From: a virus | Virus record (IMG/VR): IMGVR_UViG_3300049810_000816 | Coordinates: 1-53,987 of that record | Reading direction: 5' to 3' (one strand) | DNA: 53,987 nucleotides | In this document: positions 22,091 to 29,963 of the stretch, piece after piece | How positions within the stretch are numbered: the first letter of the stretch is position 1 | Layout: every line of letters starts with the position of its first letter | The notes under the pieces: generated by a model | What the model was told of the DNA's origin: nothing | Database searches by the model: none | What the model saw: only the letters and a program-made list of their open reading frames with translations | Program-made: the position numbers and the translations under genes

Positions 22091-24538
22091 TTACCAAGTT
22101 GGAACTGGAGATAACTTACCTTGTGTAGGTTCGTCATTCATAGTCTTAGGTGCATTAACATTGGTATAAGTTTGTCCACTGTTATTGTTAGTGACATTCG
22201 ACATAACATTTGAATTGGTTGTTGTGGTTCCACTTGCAGAGTAAGTGTCCATTCTTTGACCTTTGATATTATTACCAGTGTTTGGATTTCCAGCTGCAGT
22301 TATTTGTGCTTCAGTATACAAGCCAGGATACTTAGCATTGTGTTCCATCATTCTTTGTTGAAGTTTATTGTATCTTTCTCTCTCTACAATAAATTCGTTT
22401 CGCACCTCTGCCATTTCCATAGACATTGCAGAATCCGACGCAGGTTGAACATAATCTCTGTCTCTTTTAGTTTTTCTTCTTACAAGTTTCTCTTGAGGTT
22501 CATTTATTGCCATTTTGTCTCTGTCTCTTTGAGTTTCTTTTCTTATAAGTTTCTCTTCGGACTGTTCCATTTGACCTTCAATTCTTTCTTGTTCGGTAGT
22601 TCCCATAACTTTACCAGCAAGACCTTTCATCTTTTCATACCAAGACAATTCTTTAGGGACACCTTTGTCAAGTCTAATCATTGCTTCTGTTAGTGTGTCT
22701 ATTGCTTCTGAGAAATTATTAAGGTTCTTGGTTGAAGGTTTTAAATTCTTAAACATGGAAATTACATTACCAACACTACCTAAGTTTTTGAATGCTTCAC
22801 CTAAGTCAAGTAGAGGTTTCATGTTTACATCTTCTAAACCTTTTGCAAACTCAGTGACCTTTTCCATTGGTGATTTTGCACCAAATAAACTTCCTAAACC
22901 TTCAAGTAAACTTCCTATAAGACTACCACCAGTCATTGCTACTAGACCAGCACCGATTGCAGCTAATCCAGCACCGACTGCTATAAGGTTTAATCCGTCA
23001 ACTTGACTTAACTGCATTATGTCTGGCACAAAATTTCCGAATGCTGTTGCAGCTAAGTCAGCTGCATATGCAAATGGAATTAAAGATGCACCTAGTAAAC
23101 CAATTGCAAGAGCTCCTAGTGCAATTAGTGGAACAAAACTACCTAGTAATGCAGCTGCAACACCTAGTGTTATTAATGCAGCTGCAATAACACCTATGGT
23201 TCCAAGTCCAACGTCTTTCATTAAGTTAAGTGAAAATGCAAGTGGAACCATTGCAGCTCCAAGTGCTAAAACGGCTAATGAACCTTTGAGCATTGCACCT
23301 GTTGACCTTCTTAACATTTTTGCAAGTAAAACTAATCCAGTCATTGCAATTAGACCTTTACCCATTTGTTTAAAGTCTACACCATTAAATTGTTTTAATC
23401 CTATTGCAAGTAGTCCTACTGAACCTCCTAATAGTGCCATAGAGACTGCACCTTTAAGAACTTTACTATCTCCAAACTTCTTAACACCTTCTGCAATACT
23501 TTTTAGGAATCCACCACTCTTACTTCCTTTAGAAGGTATGATTGATTTGTCTGCAGTCTTTGGTAGTGCCTTTGCCATTGCACCTTCTTTCTCACCCTTC
23601 TTACCACCGAGTATACCCGAGAGGAATCCTTTACCTTTAGATTTTTTCTTAGACTTATCTGCAGACTCTTCTCCTCTCTTAAAGACACTAGTAATACCAT
23701 CAAGTGCAGGCCCGAACTTCTCTTTGAATTTTTTCACGGGACTACCCATGAATTCTCCAATACCTCTCATTACATCACCGAATGCATTTACCTTTTTAGT
23801 AAAGGTGTCTGCCATTCCAAGTAAGTCAATACCTATTAGTTCGTCTAGTCCTTCACTGAACTTGGTCATTCCTTTGAAGTCAGTAGTCTTCTCTAATTGT
23901 GTTTTATAATCTTCTGTAAACCCGTCTAACTTAGTTTTTCGTTCTTCAAGTTTTTCTTTTTCAAACTCTAAACCTTTGTCATACTTGTCATTAACTATTT
24001 TTTGTGAGGCTGCATTCTCTTCTTCAAACTTTGCTCGTGCTTCATTGAATTCTATTGCATTAATTTTTCCACTTTCGTATGCCTTTTCGGCTGCACGGAA
24101 TGTCTCTCTAGATTCTTTGGTTTCTTTTAGATATGCAGCTTGTTTGTTCTTTTCTATTTTATTAACAGTTTCTTGTGTTTTGTTAAATGACTGTTGTGCA
24201 ATTCTCATTCCAGTAAAGTTGAAACCAGTTTTAACTCCGTCAACTTCCGTTGCAAAGTTCTTTTGCATCATTTCAGCTTCTTTTGCAGAGAGTTCTACAC
24301 CACTCATATATTTGTCAACTATACCACTAAGACCCTTTAACTTCTTAGTTGCTAATGCACCCTTAAAGGTGTCTTTACTAGACGCTCTAAAGTCTGCAGT
24401 AATCTTTGCAATCTGAGGGGAAGCTTCTTCTAGACTATTAATAATCTTTTGAAATCCAGGCTTTAACTCGGAGTTAACGTCCCGTATTTCTTTTGCAAAT
24501 TCCTTTCTCTGTTGCTCTATAGTTTTGTCATCAGCCAT
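22091..24538 (-). CDS. Probable tail tape measure protein (gp29-like role)
   Basis: 815 aa. Long helical, charged N-terminal region (about 1-260, coiled coil), then a glycine/lysine-rich part, then a hydrophobic stretch with several membrane-like helices (about 375-560), and an asparagine/threonine-rich C-terminus. This order is typical of tape measure proteins, which set tail length and reach the membrane on injection. It lies downstream of gp26 and its frameshift extension, as tape measures lie downstream of tail chaperones. No direct match to T4 gp29 was recognised. Shine-Dalgarno-like AGGA upstream. Confidence 0.65.
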   Translation of the reverse strand: MADDKTIEQQRKEFAKEIRDVNSELKPGFQKIINSLEEASPQIAKITADFRASSKDTFKGALATKKLKGLSGIVDKYMSGVELSAKEAEMMQKNFATEVDGVKTGFNFTGMRIAQQSFNKTQETVNKIEKNKQAAYLKETKESRETFRAAEKAYESGKINAIEFNEARAKFEEENAASQKIVNDKYDKGLEFEKEKLEERKTKLDGFTEDYKTQLEKTTDFKGMTKFSEGLDELIGIDLLGMADTFTKKVNAFGDVMRGIGEFMGSPVKKFKEKFGPALDGITSVFKRGEESADKSKKKSKGKGFLSGILGGKKGEKEGAMAKALPKTADKSIIPSKGSKSGGFLKSIAEGVKKFGDSKVLKGAVSMALLGGSVGLLAIGLKQFNGVDFKQMGKGLIAMTGLVLLAKMLRRSTGAMLKGSLAVLALGAAMVPLAFSLNLMKDVGLGTIGVIAAALITLGVAAALLGSFVPLIALGALAIGLLGASLIPFAYAADLAATAFGNFVPDIMQLSQVDGLNLIAVGAGLAAIGAGLVAMTGGSLIGSLLEGLGSLFGAKSPMEKVTEFAKGLEDVNMKPLLDLGEAFKNLGSVGNVISMFKNLKPSTKNLNNFSEAIDTLTEAMIRLDKGVPKELSWYEKMKGLAGKVMGTTEQERIEGQMEQSEEKLIRKETQRDRDKMAINEPQEKLVRRKTKRDRDYVQPASDSAMSMEMAEVRNEFIVERERYNKLQQRMMEHNAKYPGLYTEAQITAAGNPNTGNNIKGQRMDTYSASGTTTTNSNVMSNVTNNNSGQTYTNVNAPKTMNDEPTQGKLSPVPTW

Positions 24539-24550
24539 TTACGTTATGTC

Positions 24551-24934
24551 CTATTTTCCACCGAATGCTTTACCAGCTTCACTGATACCGAATGCACCAA
24601 GTGTCACTACCACAAATGATGTGTAGATTGTTTCTGAAACTTTTAAATCCATATCAAATAATAATGCAGTTAGTAGGTCTGTTATACCAAACACTACCAT
24701 TAAAAAGAAAGATATAAAACCTATAATAGATTTCTCATTTATGTCATTGTCATCTAAAAACAAATCCATTACTTTTCTTTTAGGGGGTTCTAATCCAGCA
24801 CGTGCCTTCTTAGCTTCCTCTTGCATTTCTTTAATGTTGTCTTCTTGTTCATCGAGTTTATCGATAAGAGCCATGTATTTCTCTAAGGAAATCTCTACTT
24901 CATTGGTTGACTTATCCTTTTCTTTATCACCCAT
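24551..24934 (-). CDS. Membrane protein of the tail module, unknown
   Basis: 127 aa. Acidic coiled-coil N-terminus (about 10-50), then two hydrophobic segments (about 72-92 and 103-120). Lies between the gp26 extension and the tape-measure gene, 13 nt from the latter; AAGGA upstream. Unknown function; it may take part in tail assembly or injection. Confidence 0.65.
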   Translation of the reverse strand: MGDKEKDKSTNEVEISLEKYMALIDKLDEQEDNIKEMQEEAKKARAGLEPPKRKVMDLFLDDNDINEKSIIGFISFFLMVVFGITDLLTALLFDMDLKVSETIYTSFVVVTLGAFGISEAGKAFGGK

Positions 24935-24951
24935 AATACTATCCTTCTTGA

Positions 24952-25155
24952 TTATCTACGAGACTTTGCGTTCTCCGCTTGTTGTCTCTGTTTTTCTTCT
25001 TCAAGATGTTGCATGAGAAGTTTAATGTAAATTTCTCTTTCCCAAGGAATCATATTATCTAATTCAGTTAATGAATACTTGTGGTGTTGCATTAACTGAA
25101 AGTTAGTGTTATAATGATTGAACACACTTTCATGAGAAAGAGCTATTAAAAAAAA
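24952..25155 (-). CDS. gp26 -1 frameshift extension (tail-chaperone-like C-terminal segment)
   Basis: Open frame of about 65 codons downstream of gp26 in the -1 frame, ending at 24954-24952. It has no start codon near its upstream end (the first usable ATG, at 25092, gives only 46 aa), but its frame joins gp26 exactly at the slippery run T-TTT-TTT (25155-25149) directly before the gp26 stop. The peptide (SLTELDNMIPWEREIYIKLL, then a Glu/Gln/Arg-rich helix) resembles the C-terminal part of frameshifted tail assembly chaperones. A stem (GAAAGT+GTGTT with AACAC+ACTTTC, two-nt bulge) begins about 17 nt after the slippery site. A fused product would be about 299 aa. Confidence 0.65.
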   Translation of the reverse strand, partial: FFLIALSHESVFNHYNTNFQLMQHHKYSLTELDNMIPWEREIYIKLLMQHLEEEKQRQQAENAKSRR

Positions 25156-25850
25156 TTCTGTATTCCTTCTAGCTTCGTCTTGTTCTCTTCACTACAAGTT
25201 TTGCAATTCCACTCTACTGTTGCATTGAGTTTTGGTAATTTATCATACCAGTCACCTAACACTTCTAGTTGAGGGAAAGTCAATGATTCTACAAATTCAT
25301 TTATCTCAACTCGAGTTAAATCTGCACCTTCATAAACCTGTTCTTCATCAAATATGTTTACTATAGATTCTTTAATTAGTTCTACCGACTGGTTGGACTC
25401 GTCAAGGTCTTGTATCTTCTCGACATGTTCAACTGTTGGGACACTAAGTGTTAAACCCACTTTATCAGTAATCATGACTTCTTTTGATTCGGGAACTTCA
25501 CCATCTACTTGTATCTTGTCGAGATGTAGGACATAATCCTCTGTCTCTGAACATTCAGGATTTCCACAAGGGAACATTAATTTTGATGTTTCCCCTACTG
25601 AAACTTTCCTAACTTGAATGAATAACCATTCTAAGTCCGTAGTTGGTAAGTTCTCAATAACAACTTTGTCATTGGTCACTGCTTGCAATAATTTTTTAAC
25701 GGATTGCATAGTCCGTTTTGCATCTTCACCTTCCTTAGCTTGAACTAAGATATTCTGTTCTTTAACTAGAAATGGTCTGTATTCTATTGTTTGACCACTT
25801 ACAGGAAGAACTGTCGTATATGTCGGTGTTGCCTGTATAGGTAATGCCAT
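25146..25850 (-). CDS. 26: gp26-like baseplate hub / tail assembly protein
   Basis: 234 aa, matching the T4_baseplate (gp26) family in length and pattern: starts MALPIQATPTYTT, an LEWLFIQVRKVSVGE segment near residue 73, and four cysteines (95, 100, 216, 219) in CGNPEC and CKTC pairs that could bind zinc. T4 gp26 is needed for baseplate hub assembly. The coding end is AAT TTT TTT TAA, a slippery site; see the extension. GAGGA site upstream of the ATG. Confidence 0.8.
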   Translation of the reverse strand: MALPIQATPTYTTVLPVSGQTIEYRPFLVKEQNILVQAKEGEDAKRTMQSVKKLLQAVTNDKVVIENLPTTDLEWLFIQVRKVSVGETSKLMFPCGNPECSETEDYVLHLDKIQVDGEVPESKEVMITDKVGLTLSVPTVEHVEKIQDLDESNQSVELIKESIVNIFDEEQVYEGADLTRVEINEFVESLTFPQLEVLGDWYDKLPKLNATVEWNCKTCSEENKTKLEGIQNFF

Positions 25851-25875
25851 TATATTTTCCTCACTTTTTTAATTA

Positions 25876-26709
25876 TTAACCATCTCCACCAATTCCAAGA
25901 CCACGGATTGTTCGTCCTATGTTCCCAGCACGGGTAATTTGGGTATCTGCAGAACTTAACTTAGTTAAGTATTCTCCAGCCTTTGGACTAAACCTTGAAG
26001 CAACTTTGAGAGTATCAAGTGTTGCATCTAATAGTCCACGTCCTGTATTTATACCACTAGAACTACTTGCATCGTTAGTCATTGGTTCTATAACTCGTGG
26101 TTCGTCTGTATTTTCAGGATACGAGATAACAAAATCTGAATATGCCATATCTACTGAAAATTTTAATAGGGGTTCTTGACTGTCTGCATCTAATGACATT
26201 TCATTATAACTCAAAGGATATGCATTAAAGAATTCATATCTCATAGCAGGAGAACCACTTACTCTTAGTTGTTCTATCATCATTCCCCCAGCATATTCGT
26301 TATAATATCTCATGACTGGTTGACGTAGTGTTCCTCGGTTTTGTCCTGCTCTATTGTCTGCAGCGAAAGAAGCCTCTTTTGCAGACTGAATTGGTGTTCC
26401 TTCATATATCTTTTGTTGCCATTGTTCAAAAATGATTCTATCTAAGAAACTACTGGTGCATATAAACTCTAAAGTAATAGAATCTCCATAGTCTATTGTT
26501 CCATCAGGGATTTCTCTACTACCCGACCAACCTGTATCTTCAGTGTTTGTTCCTAATGTTATTCCAGGCAAGGTTGCAGATGTGCATCTAAAATTATGAC
26601 CTTCTGGCATTTTAATACCAGTAAATGGTATGTTAGTAATTGCTACATTGAATCTGTTAGCTCTTGCACCTTGGTCAAAGTGTGATAGTAATTGATTTAT
26701 TTCTGTCAT
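25876..26709 (-). CDS. 54: gp54-like baseplate tail tube initiator
   Basis: 277 aa. NRFNVAITNIPFTG, MPEGHNFRCTSATLPG and later MRYEFFNAYPLSYNEMSLD match the tail-tube-like fold shared by gp54, gp48 and gp19; context with gp48, gp53 and gp26 favours gp54, which starts tube growth on the baseplate. gp48 is the diverging gene at 29964, so the usual 48-54 pair is separated and on opposite strands. Overlaps the upstream gene by 4 nt; AAGGA upstream. Confidence 0.75.
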   Translation of the reverse strand: MTEINQLLSHFDQGARANRFNVAITNIPFTGIKMPEGHNFRCTSATLPGITLGTNTEDTGWSGSREIPDGTIDYGDSITLEFICTSSFLDRIIFEQWQQKIYEGTPIQSAKEASFAADNRAGQNRGTLRQPVMRYYNEYAGGMMIEQLRVSGSPAMRYEFFNAYPLSYNEMSLDADSQEPLLKFSVDMAYSDFVISYPENTDEPRVIEPMTNDASSSSGINTGRGLLDATLDTLKVASRFSPKAGEYLTKLSSADTQITRAGNIGRTIRGLGIGGDG

Positions 26710-27278
26710 GTAAATTTCCTTCTACTTTCTGAATACACTGTATTGGCATTCACTGTAAATTTTTGCATCGGCAACATTGCAACCAGTTCCCAATATTGAG
26801 AGGGGACTAAACTGAATTGACTTCTGATTTGACTGTAGAGATACTCCTTTAAACAAGGTCTAAAGTATTTCAATCGAGATACAGATTTTAACAAATCGTA
26901 AGTCATTCTAAACCTCGTAGATTCGTCCATGTTTGTGTTGTTTAAATACTCAAACATTTCGTTTAATAGAATCATTCTATAACGAGGTGCAATGTAATGT
27001 AAGTTAAGACCTATGAACCCTGTTGCATATTTTCTAATAGGAACCACTAAGGGAAACTTATCAAAATATGGTAGAGTGTCCTTATGTAATGCATCATAAT
27101 AATACATATACATTTTACCTAACTCTAAAGTGGTGACTACTTCACCTTCTCTTAGTGCTTGGTCTTGTCTAATTCTAATGTCTCTTACATTATTTCTAAA
27201 CCAATCAAGACTGTCTAGACTTCTCCTTTGCAATTCTGCTGGAGATTCATTATCAAGTTTTTCAAATAGACTAGTCAT
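26706..27278 (-). CDS. Conserved phage structural/assembly protein, unknown
   Basis: 190 aa. The FDKFPLVVPIRKYATGFIGL core followed by NLHYIAPRYRMILL (about 74-107) is conserved in many large tailed phages, usually among virion genes. Helical C-terminus. A CATAAATA late-type box lies 7 nt before the ATG. Its exact role is not known to me. Confidence 0.65.
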   Translation of the reverse strand: MTSLFEKLDNESPAELQRRSLDSLDWFRNNVRDIRIRQDQALREGEVVTTLELGKMYMYYYDALHKDTLPYFDKFPLVVPIRKYATGFIGLNLHYIAPRYRMILLNEMFEYLNNTNMDESTRFRMTYDLLKSVSRLKYFRPCLKEYLYSQIRSQFSLVPSQYWELVAMLPMQKFTVNANTVYSESRRKFT

Positions 27279-27285
27279 TGTCTAT

Positions 27286-27293
27286 TATTTATG
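27286..27293 (-). promoter_or_regulatory. Late-promoter-like box CATAAATA (minus strand)
   Basis: Read on the minus strand, 7 nt before the ATG at 27278. One mismatch from TATAAATA. Would start transcription of the unknown protein, gp54, gp26 and the tape-measure gene separately from the sugar cassette upstream. Confidence 0.4.
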
Positions 27294-27296
27294 TTT

Positions 27297-28160
27297 TTAG
27301 AAAGTTTTTATCACTTTAAATTTGTCACATTCCCATATCTTTTCTTCATAGGGTATGTTGAAGATATGTTTGAAATCTTCAAGTAGAAATATCTCGTTAT
27401 TTTTCATATGAATATTCAAACATTCTGTATTATCCATAGAGAAAGCTTCTTCAATCTTGTTAGTTTCTGCAACACCAAATAGTCTAGGTTTTTTGAAGTT
27501 AAAGATTTCAGATTGAATACGTTGTGCTGTCTTATAATAGTTTGGTCTATCTTCATCTACATGCCATTCTAAGAGAGGTTCTTCTGTGAAACCACCCTTT
27601 AGTGAACCATGTTCAGGCATGCCTCTAATATCAATCCATTGAGGTCTATCAACTTTGAACTTATCTTTCCATGTTTCATAATCAATTATCTCATGTTCGG
27701 GAAACAGTTCTGTCTCTCCACAATCCCATAAGAAAATCTCTTGTTCTCTCATATCACCTAAGACCATTGCATATTGTCTAATAGAGCCTGGGTGAAAGAA
27801 GATATCTTCAGTGCCTCTTACCACACCTTGGGGACAAGAATACCAACCTTCTTCTTTCCAAGTGTCTACAAGATATCTACATTTACTTGCATGAAAGAAT
27901 GCATTGTCTCCACTAGACTCTAATCTTTTCATGTTCTTTTCATTAGTATCAACTTTCCATGGTTCTAAGTCTGCATAATTACACATACCCCTTCCGTATT
28001 GATACATATTATTAACTATACTCTTCCAATGTTTTTCAGGTAAATCTAATACATCTCCAAACGTCATTAGTTTGGGTTTAGATTTCAATCTGATTTCATT
28101 GAATATGGTTTCAATCTTATCGTAATCACTTTGTTTTTCTAACATTATTAGTGGGGTCAT
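27297..28160 (-). CDS. Hypothetical protein of the KdsB cassette
   Basis: 287 aa, soluble, rich in Trp, Cys and charged residues; no motif recognised. Its ATG overlaps the KdsB stop by 4 nt, so it is co-translated with KdsB and the HAD phosphatase. May be a glycan- or sugar-related protein by association only. Confidence 0.6.
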   Translation of the reverse strand: MTPLIMLEKQSDYDKIETIFNEIRLKSKPKLMTFGDVLDLPEKHWKSIVNNMYQYGRGMCNYADLEPWKVDTNEKNMKRLESSGDNAFFHASKCRYLVDTWKEEGWYSCPQGVVRGTEDIFFHPGSIRQYAMVLGDMREQEIFLWDCGETELFPEHEIIDYETWKDKFKVDRPQWIDIRGMPEHGSLKGGFTEEPLLEWHVDEDRPNYYKTAQRIQSEIFNFKKPRLFGVAETNKIEEAFSMDNTECLNIHMKNNEIFLLEDFKHIFNIPYEEKIWECDKFKVIKTF

Positions 28161-28912
28161 TGTGTATTTCTCCTAATTATTTCTTCAACTCGTTTCAAGT
28201 CTTCAAGTGTGTCTACCGAGTATCCCTCGTCTTCAACTTTTATCATTCTAACTTTATATCCATTCTCTGTAAATCTAAACATTTCTACCGATTCACTTTT
28301 CTCTAAATCCCCAATTGGGAGTGTGGGAAAGATTTCTAAGAACTCTCTGTTAAATGCATAGAGACCTAATTGTTGTTTAACAATTGTCTCTTCCTTTTGC
28401 ACGTATGGTATACTTAGTCGTGAATAATATAGTGCATTATCATATGTGTCCGTCACTACTTTGACTACATTGTTATCATGTCGTTTTTCAGAATAGAAAT
28501 TAAGTTCAACATATGCATTAGATACACTACCTAGTGTATGAGACTCTACTAATTTGTCAATAGCTTCAGGGTTAATCAGGGGTTCATCTCCTTGTATATT
28601 AACAAAGACATCTCCTTCGATATCTTTAATTGCCTTTGCACACCTATCTGTTCCAGTAAAACAATCACCATTAACAATCAAACACTTCATGCGCATGGAT
28701 AAACAGAAGTCATAAATATCACTATTATCAGTTAACACTATAACACTAGCAAGTGATTTTGTCTGCATACACTGATTGTATACTCGTTGAATCATGGGAA
28801 TTCCTGAAATCATGGCCAGTGGTTTCCCTTCAAACCTACTTGAATGATATCTTGCTGGAATTAATCCAACAACTTTAGTAGGTCTATCGGACTTTCTATA
28901 CTCATCTTGCAT
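28157..28912 (-). CDS. kdsB: CMP-Kdo synthetase-like cytidylyltransferase (KdsB)
   Basis: 251 aa. GLIPARYHSSRFEGKPL (nucleotide-binding start), TDNSDIYDF, NIQGDEPLI (metal site) and the late SVDTLEDLKRVE are the KdsB/CMP-NeuA pattern. The enzyme activates Kdo, or a similar acidic sugar, with CTP for lipopolysaccharide or capsule. About the usual length (248-250 aa). Starts inside the upstream HAD gene (52-nt overlap); no internal methionine fits better. Confidence 0.85.
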   Translation of the reverse strand: MQDEYRKSDRPTKVVGLIPARYHSSRFEGKPLAMISGIPMIQRVYNQCMQTKSLASVIVLTDNSDIYDFCLSMRMKCLIVNGDCFTGTDRCAKAIKDIEGDVFVNIQGDEPLINPEAIDKLVESHTLGSVSNAYVELNFYSEKRHDNNVVKVVTDTYDNALYYSRLSIPYVQKEETIVKQQLGLYAFNREFLEIFPTLPIGDLEKSESVEMFRFTENGYKVRMIKVEDEGYSVDTLEDLKRVEEIIRRNTQ

Positions 28913-29475
28913 ACCACACCTCCTTCAACATCACCATAACCATAACTTGCATGGACAAAATCTATCCCAGCTCTCTCAGCTGCTTGTCTATCAACGTCCA
29001 TATCACCAACATAAAGTGTATCACTTGGGTCAACATTGCAGAATGCACAAGTGTAAAGTAGTTGGTCAGGTGAAGGTTTACCTCTCAGTCCTTGTTTGGG
29101 AGAACAGACATAATCAAACTTTGCAATTTTCTCTAGTATTTTGTTTGTTCTATCCATATCTTTAGAGGTGCAGATTGCAATCTTACGTCCTTTTATAACT
29201 GTAAGTGCAACAAGTAGTTCATGGACACCTTCAAATATCTTAATTTGGTCTAATAGTTCAGTAGAGGAAGTGTCGTATGTCTTTTTTATCGTAGAAGTGT
29301 ATTCTATACCCAAATCTTCTATGATATCTTTAAAAGGACGACCAATTCTCTTCTCATATTCCTTAAATGGGACAACTATATCGTGTATTTGACAAGTTTT
29401 TTCCCACGACAGTCTCATATTTGATATAGAATCTATCAAAACCCCGTCTAAATCGAACATTATTAACTTTTTCAT
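28861..29475 (-). CDS. HAD-family phosphatase
   Basis: 204 aa. FDLDGVLIDS (nucleophile Asp8), AICTSKD (motif II), GKPSPDQL (motif III Lys) and YVGDMDVDRQAA (motif IV) are complete; a helical cap sits between motifs I and II as in phosphoglycolate-phosphatase-like enzymes. With KdsB next to it, it may remove phosphate from a sugar such as Kdo-8-phosphate (the KdsC step), though KdsC usually has no such cap. Confidence 0.8.
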   Translation of the reverse strand: MKKLIMFDLDGVLIDSISNMRLSWEKTCQIHDIVVPFKEYEKRIGRPFKDIIEDLGIEYTSTIKKTYDTSSTELLDQIKIFEGVHELLVALTVIKGRKIAICTSKDMDRTNKILEKIAKFDYVCSPKQGLRGKPSPDQLLYTCAFCNVDPSDTLYVGDMDVDRQAAERAGIDFVHASYGYGDVEGGVVCKMSIESPIDLLKLLD

Positions 29476-29915
29476 TTTACTAAGTGGTCTTCCGTCAATA
29501 TTCTAAAACCATATTTCCTATCTTTGCAGTATTCACTTGCAGCCTTGAACTTTGCTTGGTTGACAACGTAGGTTGCAACCTCATTTAAGTATCTTTTAGT
29601 TCTTCTTATGGGTTCCTTTGGGGGTTTAAGTTGTTTCTTTGGTTTAACTTCTATGATTTCTCGTATAGATTGACCTTTTGCATTTACATACTTTATATAG
29701 AAGTCGGGAAAGTATCTATGAACCTTCTTATCTACAGGAGAACGATAAGGAATGATTATTTCTTCACTTCCCCACTCAATAATACTAGGATTATTGTCAC
29801 AATAGACCATAAATCGTCTTTCCCATAAGGAACGATAGATAATCTTTGTTGGGTCGCCTCTATATTTTTTATAGTTCTTTGGTTTAAACTTACCACTATA
29901 ACTTTTTCTAGACAT
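29472..29915 (-). CDS. 4: gp4 head completion protein
   Basis: 147 aa from ATG 29915 (MSRKSYSGKFKP); an in-frame ATG 9 nt upstream is possible. YRGDPTKIIYRSLWERRFM, IIEWGSEEIIIPY and RYFPDFYIKY with IIEVKPK are the T4 gp4 (gp50) signature. Shows a nuclease-like TnsA/PD-(D/E)XK pattern (PDFYIKY...EVKPK). gp4 completes filled heads so that tails can join. First gene of the minus-strand block, divergent from gp48. Confidence 0.85.
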   Translation of the reverse strand: MSRKSYSGKFKPKNYKKYRGDPTKIIYRSLWERRFMVYCDNNPSIIEWGSEEIIIPYRSPVDKKVHRYFPDFYIKYVNAKGQSIREIIEVKPKKQLKPPKEPIRRTKRYLNEVATYVVNQAKFKAASEYCKDRKYGFRILTEDHLVK

Positions 29916-29920
29916 AAATA
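29913..29920 (+). promoter_or_regulatory. Late-promoter-like box CATAAATA
   Basis: Plus-strand box 43 nt before gp48, overlapping the start of divergent gp4. A matching weaker minus-strand box (CCTAAATA, 29951-29944) could serve gp4, making the 48-nt divergent gap bidirectional. Confidence 0.4.
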
Positions 29921-29963
29921 ACACTAGTAATCATAATTTTAAGTATTTAGGTTAAAAAAATCA

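Noticed and set aside
23019-23909. 296-codon plus-strand ORF opposite the tape-measure gene
   Set aside because: It mirrors the repeated Ala/Gly/Leu codons of the minus-strand protein; composition is low-complexity Pro/Ser/Ala and there is no ribosome site.
25090-25140. Independent start for the short ORF after gp26
   Set aside because: The first ATG in that frame (25092) gives only 46 aa, lacks a Shine-Dalgarno site and would drop the conserved-looking SHESVFNHY part; frameshifting explains the whole open frame better.
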